Assembly: GCA_027353565.1 (NCBI GenBank) | Contig: DAIEHO010000100.1 | Location: 1-5,730 of the forward strand | Direction: 5' to 3' | From: Propionibacteriaceae bacterium | GTDB lineage: Bacteria > Actinomycetota > Actinomycetes > Propionibacteriales > Propionibacteriaceae | DNA length: 5,730 nucleotides | Shown here: piece after piece, positions 5,225 to 5,730 of the stretch | Position numbering within the stretch: the stretch's first letter is position 1 | Layout of the letters: each line of letters opens with the position of its first letter | Program-made: the position numbers and the translations under genes | Notes under the pieces: model-generated | What the model was told of the DNA's origin: nothing | The model's input: the letters and a program-made list of their open reading frames with translations, nothing else | Database searches by the model: none

Positions 5225-5730
5225 CCGGATGGCGCGGCCTGGTCCGGCTCGCCTGGCGGCGCGACCGGGTCATGATCGGCATCGTCCTGGTCTGCATCTG
5301 GCTGCTCAGCTACTACTCCGCCGCAGCGATGCCCTCGCTCTACACGACGACCGACCAGCTCGTCGCCGCCAACGCGGCGGCCAACTCGAGCACCGGTGTG
5401 GTCGCCATGTACGGCCATGTCTACAACACGGCATCCGTCGGCGGCGTCGGTGCCAACAAGGTGGCCATGCTCGACTTCCTGACCATCGCGTTCCTCGTGA
5501 TCGCGATCGTGAGGCGCCACACGCGGGGTGAGGAGGAGTCCGGACGGTTCGAGCTCCTTGGCGCGACCCCCGTCGGACGGCTCGCCCCGCTCGGCGCGGC
5601 GATGATCGTGGCCGCGGGCACGTCCGTACTGTCCGGCGTCGTGACGATCCCCGCTGTCGTCGCGGGCGGCTGGCCGGTCGGAGGGTCGGTGCTGTTCGGC
5701 CTGGCCCAGGCGGGGGTCGGACTGTCGTTC
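5221..5730 (+). CDS. ABC-2-type exporter permease, COG3559-like (3' truncated)
   Basis: The first 170 codons of a membrane permease are present and the frame is open to the window edge; full-length relatives are typically around 500 residues or more. The start 'MTGWRGLVRLAWRRDRVMI' is a basic cytoplasmic lead, followed by membrane segments at about 18-37, 82-97, 122-147 and 155-170. Between the first two lies an outside loop with 'VAMYGHVYNTASVGG'. 'RRHTRGEEESGRFELLGATPVGR' spans 98-120 (key residues R98, H100, the acidic run E104-E106, R109 and E111); this 'RHTR.EEE.GR.ELL' loop is a hallmark I associate with permeases annotated as 'exporter of polyketide antibiotics' and is a likely contact with the ATPase. 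GAGGGTGG (5207-5214), inside the end of the ATPase gene, is the ribosome binding site for the overlapping ATG. With the upstream ATPase it forms a two-gene efflux pump; its substrate cannot be read from the sequence. Confidence 0.87.
   Translation, partial: MTGWRGLVRLAWRRDRVMIGIVLVCIWLLSYYSAAAMPSLYTTTDQLVAANAAANSSTGVVAMYGHVYNTASVGGVGANKVAMLDFLTIAFLVIAIVRRHTRGEEESGRFELLGATPVGRLAPLGAAMIVAAGTSVLSGVVTIPAVVAGGWPVGGSVLFGLAQAGVGLSF

Noticed and set aside
1..5730. A new defence, mobile or biosynthetic system
   Set aside because: Every sizeable frame with real support belongs to a known family. There are no integrases, transposases, direct-repeat arrays, toxin-antitoxin pairs or reverse transcriptases.

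Overview
The window is GC-rich, gene-dense DNA, almost certainly from an actinomycete. Third codon positions are overwhelmingly G or C, no gene contains a TTA codon, GTG starts are used, and three genes appear to be leaderless, with a TANNNT -10 box 6-7 nt before the start codon. A Nocardioides/Aeromicrobium-like or Streptomyces-like host would fit. The sequence alone does not settle the genus.

Layout from left to right: (1) the last 39 codons of a gene on the + strand, probably an MsbA-type ABC exporter subunit; (2) a 245-bp gap with an 11-bp perfect-stem hairpin, likely a U-less terminator, then a leaderless-type promoter; (3) a 391-residue multi-pass membrane protein with a Pro/Gly/Tyr/Gln-rich C-terminal tail; (4) after 45 bp, pyrC, a class I dihydroorotase with all expected metal and substrate residues, its own -10 box and a good Shine-Dalgarno; (5) convergent to pyrC with one base between the stop codons, a GT4-type glycosyltransferase on the - strand; (6) a 149-bp divergent promoter region with -10 boxes facing both ways and a 22-bp imperfect palindrome beside the rightward promoter; (7) an ABC-2-type ATPase overlapping by 4 bp (ATGA) the start of (8) a COG3559-like permease that runs off the right edge.

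The genes do not form one obvious pathway. Genes 7 and 8 are a two-gene efflux cassette of the kind annotated as drug or polyketide exporters. The glycosyltransferase and the membrane protein suggest envelope or glycolipid work. pyrC makes dihydroorotate for pyrimidine synthesis but stands apart from the pyrB/carAB genes it usually accompanies in actinomycetes. I see no mobile element, CRISPR array, RNA gene or clear new system. The points most worth a second look are the isolated and slightly divergent pyrC, the leaderless architecture, the candidate operator in front of the exporter, and a strong sequence-context bias in the use of the rare GTA codon and the CGTACG hexamer.
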